Made by a program: the position numbers and the translations under genes
Source of the DNA: Candidatus Delongbacteria bacterium
GTDB lineage: Bacteria > CAIWAD01
Direction of reading: 5' to 3'
Assembly (NCBI GenBank): GCA_041675285.1
Contig: JBAYTZ010000009.1
Span: 1-64,000, forward strand
DNA length: 64,000 nt
The notes under the pieces: model-generated
Seen by the model: only the letters and a program-made list of their open reading frames with translations
Told to the model about the DNA's origin: nothing
The model's database searches: none
Part shown: positions 35,427-43,826 of the stretch, in pieces
Layout of the letters: each line of letters begins with the position of its first letter
Position numbering within the stretch: position 1 is the first letter of the stretch

Positions 35427-36352
35427 GGCCGACCCCGATCTCCGGATCCACGCCCGCGACCCGCGCCCTGGCCCTGCTGGTGGCGGCCAACCTGCTCTGG
35501 TCCAGCGGCGGCTGGCTGATCAAGGAGATCGACCTGGCGGGTCCGGCGCTGGCCGGTTGGCGCTCGCTGCTCGCCGCCGGCTTTCTGCTGGTCTTCCGCG
35601 CTTGGTTCCGCTCCCGAACCGGCGCGAGCGCGCCCGTGGACTGGCGGCGGCCCGGCCTCTGGCTGGGGGCGGCCAGTTTCGCCCTCAACACGCTGCTCTT
35701 CATCAGCGCCACCAAGCTCACCAGCGCGGCCAACGCCATCCTGCTCCAGTACACGGCCCCCGTCTACGTGCTGCTCTTCGGCGCGCTCTGGCTGGGTGAA
35801 CCCATCCGCCGGCGCGACGTGCTGGCCGTGGGCGGCGCCTTTCTGGGCCTGGCCCTGCTGCTCTCCGAGCGCCAAGGACCCAGCTCGGGCCTGGGCAACC
35901 TGCTGGCCCTGGGGGCGGGCCTGACCTTCGCCGGGACCATCCTGGCGCTGCGCCGGGAGGCCGGTCACGATCCGCTCTTGGTCCCGCTGCTCGGCAACGG
36001 GCTGGCCGCCCTGCTGCTGGCCCCGCTCTGGCTGGGCGCGGCGGTCCCGGCGGGCCAGTGGCCCCTGCTGCTGACGCTGGCCGTGGGCCAGTTCGGACTG
36101 GCCTATGCCTGTTACGCCCTGGGCCTGCGCCACGTCAGCGCCGCCACGGGCGTGCTGACGGCGGCCATCGAGCCCGTGCTCAACCCGCTCTGGGTGGCCC
36201 TGCTGCTCCACGAGATCCCTGGCCCCCGCGCCCTGGCCGGCGGCGCGCTGGTGCTGGCCGCCGTCACCGCCCGCGGCTACTGGGCTTCGCGGGGGGGAAG
36301 GGGTGGTTTTACCACAGAGACACAGAGACACAGAGATGTAAATGGATGTTGA
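35423..36352 (+). CDS. EamA-family (DMT superfamily) transporter with a repeat-derived tail
   Basis: A 309-aa, ten-helix EamA transporter. Markers are NLLWSSGGWLIKEI, FISATKLTSAANAILLQYTA, FGLAYACYALGLRHVSAATG and TAAIEPVLNPLWVALLL. The substrate is unknown. The GTG start is fixed by the overlap with the GH13 stop. The last 15 or so residues (FTTETQRHRDVNGC) are encoded by the CACAGAG repeat arm that starts at 36305, so the original stop was probably lost by insertion. This gene and the transporter at 29698 are distant paralogues. Confidence 0.82.
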   Translation: MRPTPISGSTPATRALALLVAANLLWSSGGWLIKEIDLAGPALAGWRSLLAAGFLLVFRAWFRSRTGASAPVDWRRPGLWLGAASFALNTLLFISATKLTSAANAILLQYTAPVYVLLFGALWLGEPIRRRDVLAVGGAFLGLALLLSERQGPSSGLGNLLALGAGLTFAGTILALRREAGHDPLLVPLLGNGLAALLLAPLWLGAAVPAGQWPLLLTLAVGQFGLAYACYALGLRHVSAATGVLTAAIEPVLNPLWVALLLHEIPGPRALAGGALVLAAVTARGYWASRGGRGGFTTETQRHRDVNGC

Positions 36353-36540
36353 GTTGTCTAGAGTCTATCGCATGGTTGTGTTATAATTAAAACAAGTTAC
36401 GAATAAAACCATTTATTTGGATAATAAGCTACTTAAGAATCGAATCTCAACTTTTAATCTGTCACAATTTACAAACAAGCTTCTAGAACCTATCTATAAA
36501 CTCTACTCTGTGTCTCTGTGCCTCTGTGGTAGATTTCTCT
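36305..36540. repeat. Third CACAGAG/CTCTGTG paired-arm element with an AT-rich interior
   Basis: The left arm (36311-36335) and right arm (36506-36530) are inverted copies matching at 24 of 25 positions. They enclose about 170 bases that are strikingly AT-rich for this GC-rich region, including a perfect extended -10 (TG-T-TATAAT, TATAAT at 36382-36387). The left arm is read as the end of the transporter gene; the right arm ends at the methyltransferase stop codon. Confidence 0.8.
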
Positions 36541-37478
36541 CAATCCCCGCGCAGCAGGTCGGGCAATTCGCGCGTGGCCGCGGCCAGACCCGGAGACTCC
36601 GTCCGGGGCTCGGCGCGTTCGAGCGCGGGGGCCGGGGCGGGGTGCGGCACAGGCTCAAGGGCCTGGAAGTGCGGACCAGACAGCCACTGCGTGTCGAAGC
36701 CTTCCTCCGCCAGTTCCAAATTGAGCTGGCGCAGGCGCTCGGTGCCGCGCTCGCAGTGGCCGGGATCCAGCTCGCCGATCCAGTACTGCCGGCCCTCGCG
36801 CACCGCGGCCTCCGCCGTGGACAGGCTGCCGCCGTAGGGATCCAGCACGATCTCCCCGCGCTTGGAGGAGGCCTGGATCATCCGCTGCAGGATGGGCAGC
36901 GGCTTGGACGTGCCGTGCTGGTAGCGCTGGTTGGCCACTTTGGAGAAGAAACTGATGCTGCCCTGCTTGCCCTCGAAGAAGACGTTGGAGGGCCGCTTGT
37001 CCGAGAGCAGCGGGCGCGTGCGGCCTTTGCTGGCGTAGATCACCAGCTCGTGCTGGGGCGCGTAGTTGCCCTGCAGGTCCCCCGAGCCGTGGTTGTTCTT
37101 CACCCAGATCAGGCAGTTCTTGTACTTCAGGCGCTGGGCGGCCTGACGCGGGCTCAAGTCCCGCGAGCGCTCCTGGATGGCTTCGAAAATCGCCGGAAAG
37201 CTCAGGTGGTCGCACCAGCAGTAGAAGTGGCAGCCCGGCTTGAGCACGCGCTCCGATTCCCGGATGAAGCGCGCCAGATCAAAGGTCGAGGCCGAGATGG
37301 CCGTCACCTTCTCGTGGGCCACGGGCCGGTTGGACTGGTAGTCCTTGTAGGGCGGGTCCGTCAGCAGCAGGTCCACGCTGTTGTCGGGTAGCAGCGCGAA
37401 CAGGTCGGCGCAGTCCCCCTGGAAGACCGTGTTGGGGCGCGGAGGCGCCGGCGGGACGGGGGAGGGGCGTACGCTCAT
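36540..37478 (-). CDS. DNA adenine-N6/cytosine-N4 methyltransferase, orphan
   Basis: A 312-aa beta-class amino-methyltransferase. Motif IV is TDPPYKDYQ (DPPY at 41-44) near the N-terminus. The SAM-binding motif I follows near residue 225 as VLDPYGGSLSTAEAA, in the order typical of the beta group, with the target-recognition region between (WVKNNHGSGDLQGNYAPQHE). The usual F-x-G-x-G of motif I is altered to DPYGGS. The C-terminal 50 residues are Pro/Glu/Ala-rich. No restriction endonuclease gene is adjacent, so it is probably a solitary methylase, perhaps acquired. The target sequence is unknown. Confidence 0.83.
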   Translation of the reverse strand: MSVRPSPVPPAPPRPNTVFQGDCADLFALLPDNSVDLLLTDPPYKDYQSNRPVAHEKVTAISASTFDLARFIRESERVLKPGCHFYCWCDHLSFPAIFEAIQERSRDLSPRQAAQRLKYKNCLIWVKNNHGSGDLQGNYAPQHELVIYASKGRTRPLLSDKRPSNVFFEGKQGSISFFSKVANQRYQHGTSKPLPILQRMIQASSKRGEIVLDPYGGSLSTAEAAVREGRQYWIGELDPGHCERGTERLRQLNLELAEEGFDTQWLSGPHFQALEPVPHPAPAPALERAEPRTESPGLAAATRELPDLLRGD

Positions 37479-37591
37479 GTTCCGGGCCTGTTCCTTGTTG
37501 TGACACGTTCAAGATAGAACCTGGGCGAGAGCGGGACAAGGGAGGCCTCCGTGGGCCGGCGGCGGGTCATCCGAAGCGCCGGGCGCCGTCC

Positions 37592-37620
37592 TTGCTTTCG
37601 GAAGGGCACATTTCGATTTT
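37592..37620 (+). promoter_or_regulatory. Promoter for the TPR-like lipoprotein gene
   Basis: TTGCTT (37592-37597), a 17-bp spacer and GATTTT (37615-37620), followed by AGGCCC. It lies 36 bases before the ATG. Confidence 0.4.
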
Positions 37621-37656
37621 AGGCCCAACACAAATCTCCATGAACCGGGGGTCGCC

Positions 37657-38076
37657 ATGCGCCATCTGTTGCTGCTGACGGGCTTGCTTTTCGTTCTGTC
37701 CTGCGGGGAAAGCAAACCGCCGGCGACCGAACTGCTCAGCAAGGGGGAGATGTATTACAAGGACCGCAAGCTGGTGGAGGCCCTGGACCAGTTCAAGCAG
37801 TTCGTGGAATACTACCCCGATTCCAGCCAGGCGGCGCGCTGCTCGTTCATGATCGGCTTCATCTACGCCAACGATTTCCAGGACACGCTGCGCGCGCGGC
37901 AGGCCTACAAGTCCTTCCTGGACGCGTTCCCCGCGGCGGATCCCGGCCTGCGCATGTCGGCCGAGTGGGAGCTGGAGCACCTGGGCCAGAACATCAGCGA
38001 GCTGGAGTTCCTGAACCCGCCCACCCAGCCGGGCAAGCCGGCCCAGCCCGAGCAGCCCGAGGGCGTCCAACCCTGA
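37657..38076 (+). CDS. Small TPR-like lipoprotein
   Basis: A 139-aa lipoprotein with a signal and lipobox VLSC (C16). The mature part has two tetratricopeptide-like helical units (YYKDRKLVEALDQFKQFVEY and a second around FIYANDFQDTLRARQAYKSF), reminiscent of a short BamD/YbgF-type protein. The C-terminus is Pro/Gln-rich. It probably lies in the periplasm, anchored to a membrane, as a scaffold. It is monocistronic, with its own promoter and a terminator at 38109. Confidence 0.75.
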   Translation: MRHLLLLTGLLFVLSCGESKPPATELLSKGEMYYKDRKLVEALDQFKQFVEYYPDSSQAARCSFMIGFIYANDFQDTLRARQAYKSFLDAFPAADPGLRMSAEWELEHLGQNISELEFLNPPTQPGKPAQPEQPEGVQP

Positions 38077-38108
38077 GCCGGCGGTCGGATCTGATCCTTC
38101 GTTCACAA

Positions 38109-38133
38109 GGCGGGAACCTCGGCGGTTCCCGCC
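38109..38133 (+). terminator. Terminator after the TPR-like lipoprotein gene
   Basis: A perfect 10-bp stem GGCGGGAACC/GGTTCCCGCC with a 5-nt loop, followed by CCGTTTG. The T-run is short. Confidence 0.65.
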
Positions 38134-38235
38134 CCGTTTGAGGCGCCATTCGTCCGGTCCGGCCGGCCTGCCCGGGACGCTTGCGGCGCCGCTGGACCCC
38201 GTTCCCTAACAGAATCCAAGATGGAGTCGGCAGCC

Positions 38236-39225
38236 ATGCAGATGGATGCGCTGGAAGTGACGCGCCGCGTGGAAGCGGCCTCGGCCTTTCTGGACGGCCT
38301 GGAGCGCGAGGTGCGCAAGGTCCTGGTGGGGCAGCGGGACATGCTGGAGAAACTGCTCATCGGGCTGCTGGCCGACGGCCACATCCTGCTGGAGGGCGTG
38401 CCCGGCCTGGCCAAGACCACGGCCGTCTCCGTGCTGGCCCGGGCCATCGACACGGAATTCAAGCGCATCCAGTTCACGCCGGACCTGCTGCCCGCCGACC
38501 TGCTGGGCACCCAGGTCTACCACCAGGCCACGGGGCAGTTCAGCACGCGCAAGGGTCCGCTGTTCTCGCACCTGATCCTGGCCGACGAGATCAACCGCAG
38601 CCCGGCCAAGGTCCAGAGCGCCCTGCTGGAGGCCATGCAGGAGCGTCAGGTGACCATCGGCGGCGAGACCCACCCGCTGCCCGCGCCCTTCCTGGTGCTG
38701 GCCACGCAGAATCCGCTGGAGCAGGAGGGCACCTACCAGCTGGCCGAGGCCCAGGCCGACCGCTTCATGCTCAAGGTCAAGGTGGACTACCCCGACCGGG
38801 AGGAAGAGCGCGAGATCCTGCGCCGGGTGAGCGGCGTGGATCCCGAGCGCGTGAATCCCGTCTGCCGGGTGGAGGACATTTTGGCCGCCCGGGCCGTGAC
38901 GCGCGACATCCTGCTGGAGAAGCCGGTGGAGGACTACATCCTCAACCTGGTCTTCGCCACGCGCTACCCCGAGGCCCACGGCTTGCGCGACCTGAAGCCC
39001 CTGATCCAGGTGGGGGCCAGCCCGCGGGCCAGCATCTTTCTGGCCCGGGCGGCGCGGGCCCAGGCCTTCCTGCGTCGGCGCGGCTTCGTCACGCCGGACG
39101 ACGTGAAGCGTGTGGCCCGCGACGTGCTGCGCCACCGGCTGGGCCTTTCCTACGAGGCCGAGGCCGAGGGCATCAGCGCCGACGAACTGATCGGCCGGCT
39201 GCTGGACCGGATCGAAGTGGCCTGA
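38236..39225 (+). CDS. MoxR-family AAA+ ATPase
   Basis: A 329-aa AAA+ protein of the MoxR group, which act as chaperone-like ATPases for von Willebrand factor A (VWA) proteins. Walker A is GVPGLAKT (54-61), Walker B is LILADEINRSPAKVQ, sensor 1 is LATQNPLEQEGTYQLAEAQ, and PRASIFLARAARAQAF lies in the lid. The ATG at 38236 has GGAG about 9 nt upstream; one at 38221 in the same frame would add five residues but lacks a ribosome site. It heads the DUF58/Bat operon, matching the usual MoxR-VWA partnership. Confidence 0.93.
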   Translation: MQMDALEVTRRVEAASAFLDGLEREVRKVLVGQRDMLEKLLIGLLADGHILLEGVPGLAKTTAVSVLARAIDTEFKRIQFTPDLLPADLLGTQVYHQATGQFSTRKGPLFSHLILADEINRSPAKVQSALLEAMQERQVTIGGETHPLPAPFLVLATQNPLEQEGTYQLAEAQADRFMLKVKVDYPDREEEREILRRVSGVDPERVNPVCRVEDILAARAVTRDILLEKPVEDYILNLVFATRYPEAHGLRDLKPLIQVGASPRASIFLARAARAQAFLRRRGFVTPDDVKRVARDVLRHRLGLSYEAEAEGISADELIGRLLDRIEVA

Positions 39226-39229
39226 TCCC

Positions 39230-40105
39230 ATGCTGACGAGCGAACTGCTGGAGCGCATCCGGCGCCTGGAGATCCGCACCCGCCGCCGCGTGCAGACGCT
39301 GCTGGCCGGCGAGTATCACAGCGCCTTCAAGGGCCAGGGCATGGACTTTGCCGAGGTGCGCGAGTACGTGCCCGGCGACGAGGTGCGCTCGCTGGACTGG
39401 AACGTCAGCGCCCGGATGGGCGCGCCCTTCGTCAAAGTTTTCCAGGAGGAGCGCGAGCTGAACGTCCTGCTGGCCGTGGACGTCTCCGCCTCCGGGCGCT
39501 TCGGCTCCGCCGGCAAGAGCAAGCGCGACTGGATGGCCGAGCTGGGCGCCGTGCTGGCCTTTTCCGCCATCCGCAACCGGGACAAGGTGGGCCTGCTGCT
39601 GTTCAGCGACCGCGTGGAGCGCCACGTGCCCCCCGCCAAGGGTTCGCGGCACGGGCTGCGCCTGATCCGCGACCTGCTGGCCCACGAGCCGGAGGGCCGC
39701 GGAACGGACCTGGGCCTGGCCCTGCAGCACCTGCAGCGCACCCAGAAGAAGCGGGCGATCATTTTTTTGATCAGTGACTTCCAGGCTCCGCTCGACGCGC
39801 GCGGGCTGCGCGCCCTGGGCCGCCGGCACGATCTGGTGGCCCTCTGCGTCCAGGACCGCCTGGAAGGGGAGCTGCCGCCCCTGGGCCTGCTGCGCTTGGA
39901 GGACCTGGAGACGGGTCGCCGGCGCTGGCTGGACGCCGGAGATCCCGCCGTGCGCGCCCACTGGCGGGCCCGCTGGCAGGAGCGGCGCCAAACCCTGGAC
40001 CAGACACTGCGCGCGGCCGCCGTGGATCAGGTCCGGCTGAGCGCGGGCGAGGATCCGGGCCGACCGCTGGAGCAGTTCTTTCTGCGCCGGAGTCAACGCA
40101 CATGA
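39230..40105 (+). CDS. DUF58 domain protein (VWA-like, MoxR partner)
   Basis: A 291-aa soluble protein with the DUF58 signature GMDFAEVREYVPGDEVRSLDWNV (shown as GMDFAEVREYVPGDE then VRSLDWNV) and a VWA-like core whose metal site is DVSASGRFG, with LISDF later. The family always accompanies MoxR ATPases and may recruit substrates or metal ions. It starts 4 bases after moxR and overlaps the next gene by 4 bp. Confidence 0.92.
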   Translation: MLTSELLERIRRLEIRTRRRVQTLLAGEYHSAFKGQGMDFAEVREYVPGDEVRSLDWNVSARMGAPFVKVFQEERELNVLLAVDVSASGRFGSAGKSKRDWMAELGAVLAFSAIRNRDKVGLLLFSDRVERHVPPAKGSRHGLRLIRDLLAHEPEGRGTDLGLALQHLQRTQKKRAIIFLISDFQAPLDARGLRALGRRHDLVALCVQDRLEGELPPLGLLRLEDLETGRRRWLDAGDPAVRAHWRARWQERRQTLDQTLRAAAVDQVRLSAGEDPGRPLEQFFLRRSQRT

Positions 40106-41103
40106 GGCACTTCCTGTGGTGGGCCGGCCTGCTGCTCGGGCTGGCCGTTGTGGGGGCCCGGGCCTGGGAGTGGCAGTCCGCCACAGTGGACCGGGACAGC
40201 CTGACCCTGGGCGATCCGCTGACCCTGAGCCTGAGCGTCACCGCGGCTCCGGCTGAAGCCGTGGACTGGCCCCTGCCCCGTCCTGAGCAACTGGGCGGCT
40301 GGCGCCTGCTGGGCGCCGACTCCCTGGCGGAGCAGACCGAGGGTGGTACGCGCACCCTGACCCGCCGGCTGCGTCTGGCCCGCTTCCGGCTGGGCCCGGC
40401 GCCCCTCCCCACCCCCGGACCGCTGCTGGACGGCCAACCCGCTATTGGGGACACCCTGCGCCTGGAGGTTCTCGCCACCCTGCCCGACAGCGCCCAGCCC
40501 GCCGACATCCTGGAGCCCGGCCGCCTGCGGCACGGCTGGCGCTGGTGGCTGCTGCGGGCGGGGGCCCTGCTGGTCCTGGGCGGGCTGGCAGTCTGGGCTT
40601 GGCGCCGCTGGCGGCGGACCGCCAGGCTCGAGCCTGGCGGACCCGCCCTGCCCCCCGACCCCTGGCAGGACTTCCTGGCGGAGCTGGCCCGGATCGAGGA
40701 GCGCGCCCTCTGGCGCGCCGGCCAGGTGGAGAGCCACTACGCCGACCTGAGCCTGGCCCTGCGCGGCCTGCTGGAGGATTGTCTGGGCCTGCCCTGCCGG
40801 GAGCGCTCCACGGACGAGCTGCGCGCCGTGCTGCGTGATTCGCCCTTGACCGACGGCGACCTGCAGGAGCTGTTGCGCCTGCTGGACGAGAACGACTGGG
40901 TGAAGTACGCGCGGCAGTGGCCGGCGGCGGAGACCTGCGCGCGCCAGAGCGGGCGCTATCTCGGCTGGGCCGAGGCGCGTCGCGAGCTGCTGCTGGAGCG
41001 CCACCGGCAGCGCCAGGAGGCCGCGGCCCGGGCCGAATCCGCGCCCGTCCAGCCGGCCAGGCCGCGCCCGCGGCTCCGGCTCGGGCGCAAGGGGCGTTCA
41101 TGA
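40102..41103 (+). CDS. Bat-operon membrane protein (DUF4381-like)
   Basis: A 333-aa protein with a signal peptide (1-21), a periplasmic beta domain of about 130 residues (DSLTLGDPLTLSLSV), one membrane helix (about 150-170) and a cytoplasmic helical domain rich in Arg/Glu ending in PRPRLRLGRKG. This layout matches the DUF4381/BatD-like small proteins between DUF58 and BatA genes in related operons. It may link VWA proteins to the membrane. The start and end overlap its neighbours by 4 bp. Confidence 0.6.
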   Translation: MRHFLWWAGLLLGLAVVGARAWEWQSATVDRDSLTLGDPLTLSLSVTAAPAEAVDWPLPRPEQLGGWRLLGADSLAEQTEGGTRTLTRRLRLARFRLGPAPLPTPGPLLDGQPAIGDTLRLEVLATLPDSAQPADILEPGRLRHGWRWWLLRAGALLVLGGLAVWAWRRWRRTARLEPGGPALPPDPWQDFLAELARIEERALWRAGQVESHYADLSLALRGLLEDCLGLPCRERSTDELRAVLRDSPLTDGDLQELLRLLDENDWVKYARQWPAAETCARQSGRYLGWAEARRELLLERHRQRQEAAARAESAPVQPARPRPRLRLGRKGRS

Positions 41104-42080
41104 GCTTCGCCCAACCCCTCTGGCTGGCCGGCCTGCCTCTGCTGGCCGCGCTGTTCGCCTGGCGCTGGTGGCGCCCCTGGCGGGAGAGCGTGCTGCTGCA
41201 CAGTTTGGCGGAAGCTCCCGAGTGCGCGCCCGCCACCGCCCGCACGCGCCTGAAGGCCGGGCTCCCCGACCTGCTGCTGCTGGCGGCCTGCGCCCTGGCG
41301 CTGGTGGCCCTGGCCCGTCCGGTCAGCCACAGCGCGGAGCAGGAGTTCCAGACGGAAGGCCTGGACATGATGCTCTGCCTGGACCTCTCCGGCTCCATGC
41401 AGGCTCAGGATTTCCTGCCCAACCGCTTCGAGGCGGCCCGCCAGGTGGCGCTGGACTTCATCGCCGGGCGGCCGGACGACCGGCTGGGCCTGGTAGTCTT
41501 CGCGGGCGAGGCCTACACCCAGTGTCCGCTCACTCTGGATCACGGCATGCTCTCCAGCCTGATGAAGGACCTGGAGCTGGGGCAGCTGGAGGACGGCACG
41601 GCGGTGGGCCTGGCTCTGGCCACGGGGGTCAACCGCCTGCAGGAGAGCAAGGCCAAGAGCCGCGTGCTGGTGCTGCTGACGGACGGCGTCAACAACCGCG
41701 GGCTGGATCCGCGCACGGCCCTGGACCTGGCGATCACGCTGGGTGTGAAGGTCTACACCATCGGCGTGGGCCAGGAGGGCGTGGCGCCCATCCCCGTCCA
41801 GACGCCCTTCGGCACCGTGGTCCAGCAGATGGAAGTCGATCTGGATGAGGATCTGCTGCGCGAGATGGCCAAGCAGACCGGGGGCCGCTACTTTCGCGCC
41901 CGGGGCCTGAAGGAGCTCAAACAGGTCTATGAGGAAATCGATCGGCTGGAGAAGACGGAGATCACCGTGAAGGAATACCGGCTGACCAAGGAACACTGGT
42001 TCCCCTGGCTGGCCGCCGCGCTGGCCCTGCTGCTGCTGGAGCGGGCCGCCCGGCTCTGGGCGCGGAGGCTGGCCGCATGA
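41100..42080 (+). CDS. batA: BatA-type VWA membrane protein
   Basis: A 326-aa protein with two N-terminal membrane helices (about 8-25 and 55-75), a VWA domain (about 88-285) and a C-terminal membrane helix. The metal-ion-dependent adhesion site is complete: D95-L-S-G-S in CLDLSGSM, the threonine in EDGTAVG and the aspartate in LLTDGVNN. BatA proteins are linked to oxidative-stress or aerotolerance phenotypes in Bacteroides and to virulence in Leptospira-type spirochaetes, but their mechanism is unresolved. ATGA overlaps on both sides. Confidence 0.9.
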   Translation: MSFAQPLWLAGLPLLAALFAWRWWRPWRESVLLHSLAEAPECAPATARTRLKAGLPDLLLLAACALALVALARPVSHSAEQEFQTEGLDMMLCLDLSGSMQAQDFLPNRFEAARQVALDFIAGRPDDRLGLVVFAGEAYTQCPLTLDHGMLSSLMKDLELGQLEDGTAVGLALATGVNRLQESKAKSRVLVLLTDGVNNRGLDPRTALDLAITLGVKVYTIGVGQEGVAPIPVQTPFGTVVQQMEVDLDEDLLREMAKQTGGRYFRARGLKELKQVYEEIDRLEKTEITVKEYRLTKEHWFPWLAAALALLLLERAARLWARRLAA

Positions 42081-43825
42081 TGCGCTTCGCCCACCCCTGG
42101 CTGCTCTGGCTGCTGGCCAGCCTGCCGCTGTTGGCCGTGCTGGCCTGGCGCGAGGCCGGTCGGCCGGCCCGCCTGTTGGCCGCCCATGGCGGCGCGGACA
42201 CGTTGCGCCGCCTGCTGCCCGGCTGGTCCCGGGGTCGCAGCCGGGCCAAGGGCCTGCTGGGGCTGCTGGCACTGGCCCTCTGGATCCTGGCCGCCGCCGG
42301 CCCGCAGATCGGCACCCGGCGCGTGGACGTCCAGCGCAAGGGCGTGGACGTGGTGGTGGCCGTGGACGTGAGCCAGTCCATGGCGGCCCAGGATCTGGCC
42401 CCGGACCGGATGGCCCGTGCCCGGCATAGCATCCGTCAGCTGCTCGAACAGCTGCAGGGTGACCGCGTGGCCCTGCTGCCCTTCTCGGGCTCGGCCTTTC
42501 TGCAGCACCCGCTCACCAGCGACTACTCGCTCTCTGGCCTGTTCACCGACCTGCTCAAACCCGGCCTGATCCCCGTCGCCGGCACGGATCTGGGCGGCGC
42601 CATCCGCCGGGCCCTGCTCACCTATCAGGAGAGTTCGCCGGGCGAGCGCGTGCTGATCATCCTCTCCGACGGCGAGGACTTCGAGGACAATTGGCGCCCG
42701 GCTCTGGCCGAGGCGCGCGAGGCGGGCGTGGTCATCCACACGGTGGGGCTGGGAACACCCGAAGGCGCGCCGGTGCCCGATCCGGGCTGGCCCGGAGCCT
42801 ACAAGCTGGACCGCGCCGGGAGCATCGTCCTCTCGCGGCTGGACGAGAGCGTCCTGCAGGAACTGGCGACGGAGGGGGGCGGCACCTACCAGCGCTCCAC
42901 GCCCGGCGGTGACGAACTGGTGAAGATCCTCGAGCGGATCGGCGAGATGGAGGGCCGGGAACTGGGCAGCCGCCTCTATGCAGGCTGGCAGGAGCGCTTT
43001 CCCGTCTTCCTGGTGCCGGGCCTGCTGCTCAGCCTGCTGGCCTGGGCCTGGCCCGCCCGGAGGGCGGCGCGGGTCGGGCTGGGGCTCGCGCTGATGCTGG
43101 CCGTCGCCCCCGCCCGGGCCGACCACGTGACCCGCAACAATCAGGCGCTGAAGGCCTACGGCAAGGGCGAGTTCGGCGCAGCCGCCGAGGGCTTCGGCCA
43201 GTCGTTGGCCGCCCGCGAGACGGCCCAGTCGCGCTTCAACCTGGGGGATGCGCTCTACCGCAGCGGGGATCTGGAAGGCGCCGCGGCCCAGTACCGCCAG
43301 GTGGCGGGCCAGGCCGGCAGCGGCGCGGGGCGCGAGCTGGCCGCCCGGGCCTGGGCCAACCTGGGCCGCGTGCTGTTGGATCAGCAGCAGCTGGACGCCG
43401 CCTGCCAGGCGTTGGAGGAGTCGCTGGTGCTCAAGCCGGACCTCCCCCAAGCGCGGCACAACTTGGAGCTGGCCCTGCGCCGTCAGGAGCAGGAGCAACA
43501 ACAACAGAAGCAATCGGGCGATTCCAAGCAGGACCAGAAACAGGACCAGAAACAGGATCAGCAGCAGGACGGCAAGCCGGAGCCAAAACCGGGCGACTCG
43601 TCGCCTTCGCAGGATGGCAAGCCCCAGCCCGGCCAGGACGGGCAACCCCAACCCCAGGAAGGGCAGGAACAGGCCGGGGACAGCAGCGCCGCGCCGCCCC
43701 AGCGCATCGATCCGGCCCAGCTCCAGCAGCTGCTCAACTCGCTGGAGGCCCAGGAGCGCGAGGCCCAGGAACGCCAGCTGAAACGAATGCCCGGGCAGGG
43801 TCGCAAGGTGGAGAAGGACTGGTAG
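42077..43825 (+). CDS. BatB-BatC fusion (VWA domain, then TPR, then Gln/Lys-rich tail)
   Basis: A 582-aa protein. Residues 1-325 form a BatB unit: two membrane helices, a VWA domain with D97 in AVDVSQSM and LIILSDGEDF, and a third helix. After a signal-like segment (LALMLAVAPARA) residues 355-470 form a BatC-like TPR region (NNQALKAYGKGEFGAAAEGF). A low-complexity tail of Gln/Lys/Asp/Pro follows, part of it encoded by a 12-bp tandem repeat at 43526-43573, and the end is basic. In Bacteroides these are two genes. The fusion places the TPR part in the periplasm. Confidence 0.85.
   Translation: MMRFAHPWLLWLLASLPLLAVLAWREAGRPARLLAAHGGADTLRRLLPGWSRGRSRAKGLLGLLALALWILAAAGPQIGTRRVDVQRKGVDVVVAVDVSQSMAAQDLAPDRMARARHSIRQLLEQLQGDRVALLPFSGSAFLQHPLTSDYSLSGLFTDLLKPGLIPVAGTDLGGAIRRALLTYQESSPGERVLIILSDGEDFEDNWRPALAEAREAGVVIHTVGLGTPEGAPVPDPGWPGAYKLDRAGSIVLSRLDESVLQELATEGGGTYQRSTPGGDELVKILERIGEMEGRELGSRLYAGWQERFPVFLVPGLLLSLLAWAWPARRAARVGLGLALMLAVAPARADHVTRNNQALKAYGKGEFGAAAEGFGQSLAARETAQSRFNLGDALYRSGDLEGAAAQYRQVAGQAGSGAGRELAARAWANLGRVLLDQQQLDAACQALEESLVLKPDLPQARHNLELALRRQEQEQQQQKQSGDSKQDQKQDQKQDQQQDGKPEPKPGDSSPSQDGKPQPGQDGQPQPQEGQEQAGDSSAAPPQRIDPAQLQQLLNSLEAQEREAQERQLKRMPGQGRKVEKDW
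43526..43573 (+). repeat. 12-bp tandem repeat inside the batB-batC fusion
   Basis: Four units of the type AAGCAGGACCAG, encoding KQDQ, with the last two diverged. The unit length is a multiple of three, so copy-number change would alter only the linker length. Confidence 0.75.
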
Positions 43826-43826
43826 G

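Noticed and set aside
29405..36540. CRISPR array made of the CACAGAG units
   Set aside because: Arms are inverted, degenerate, few and unequally spaced, with no cas genes.
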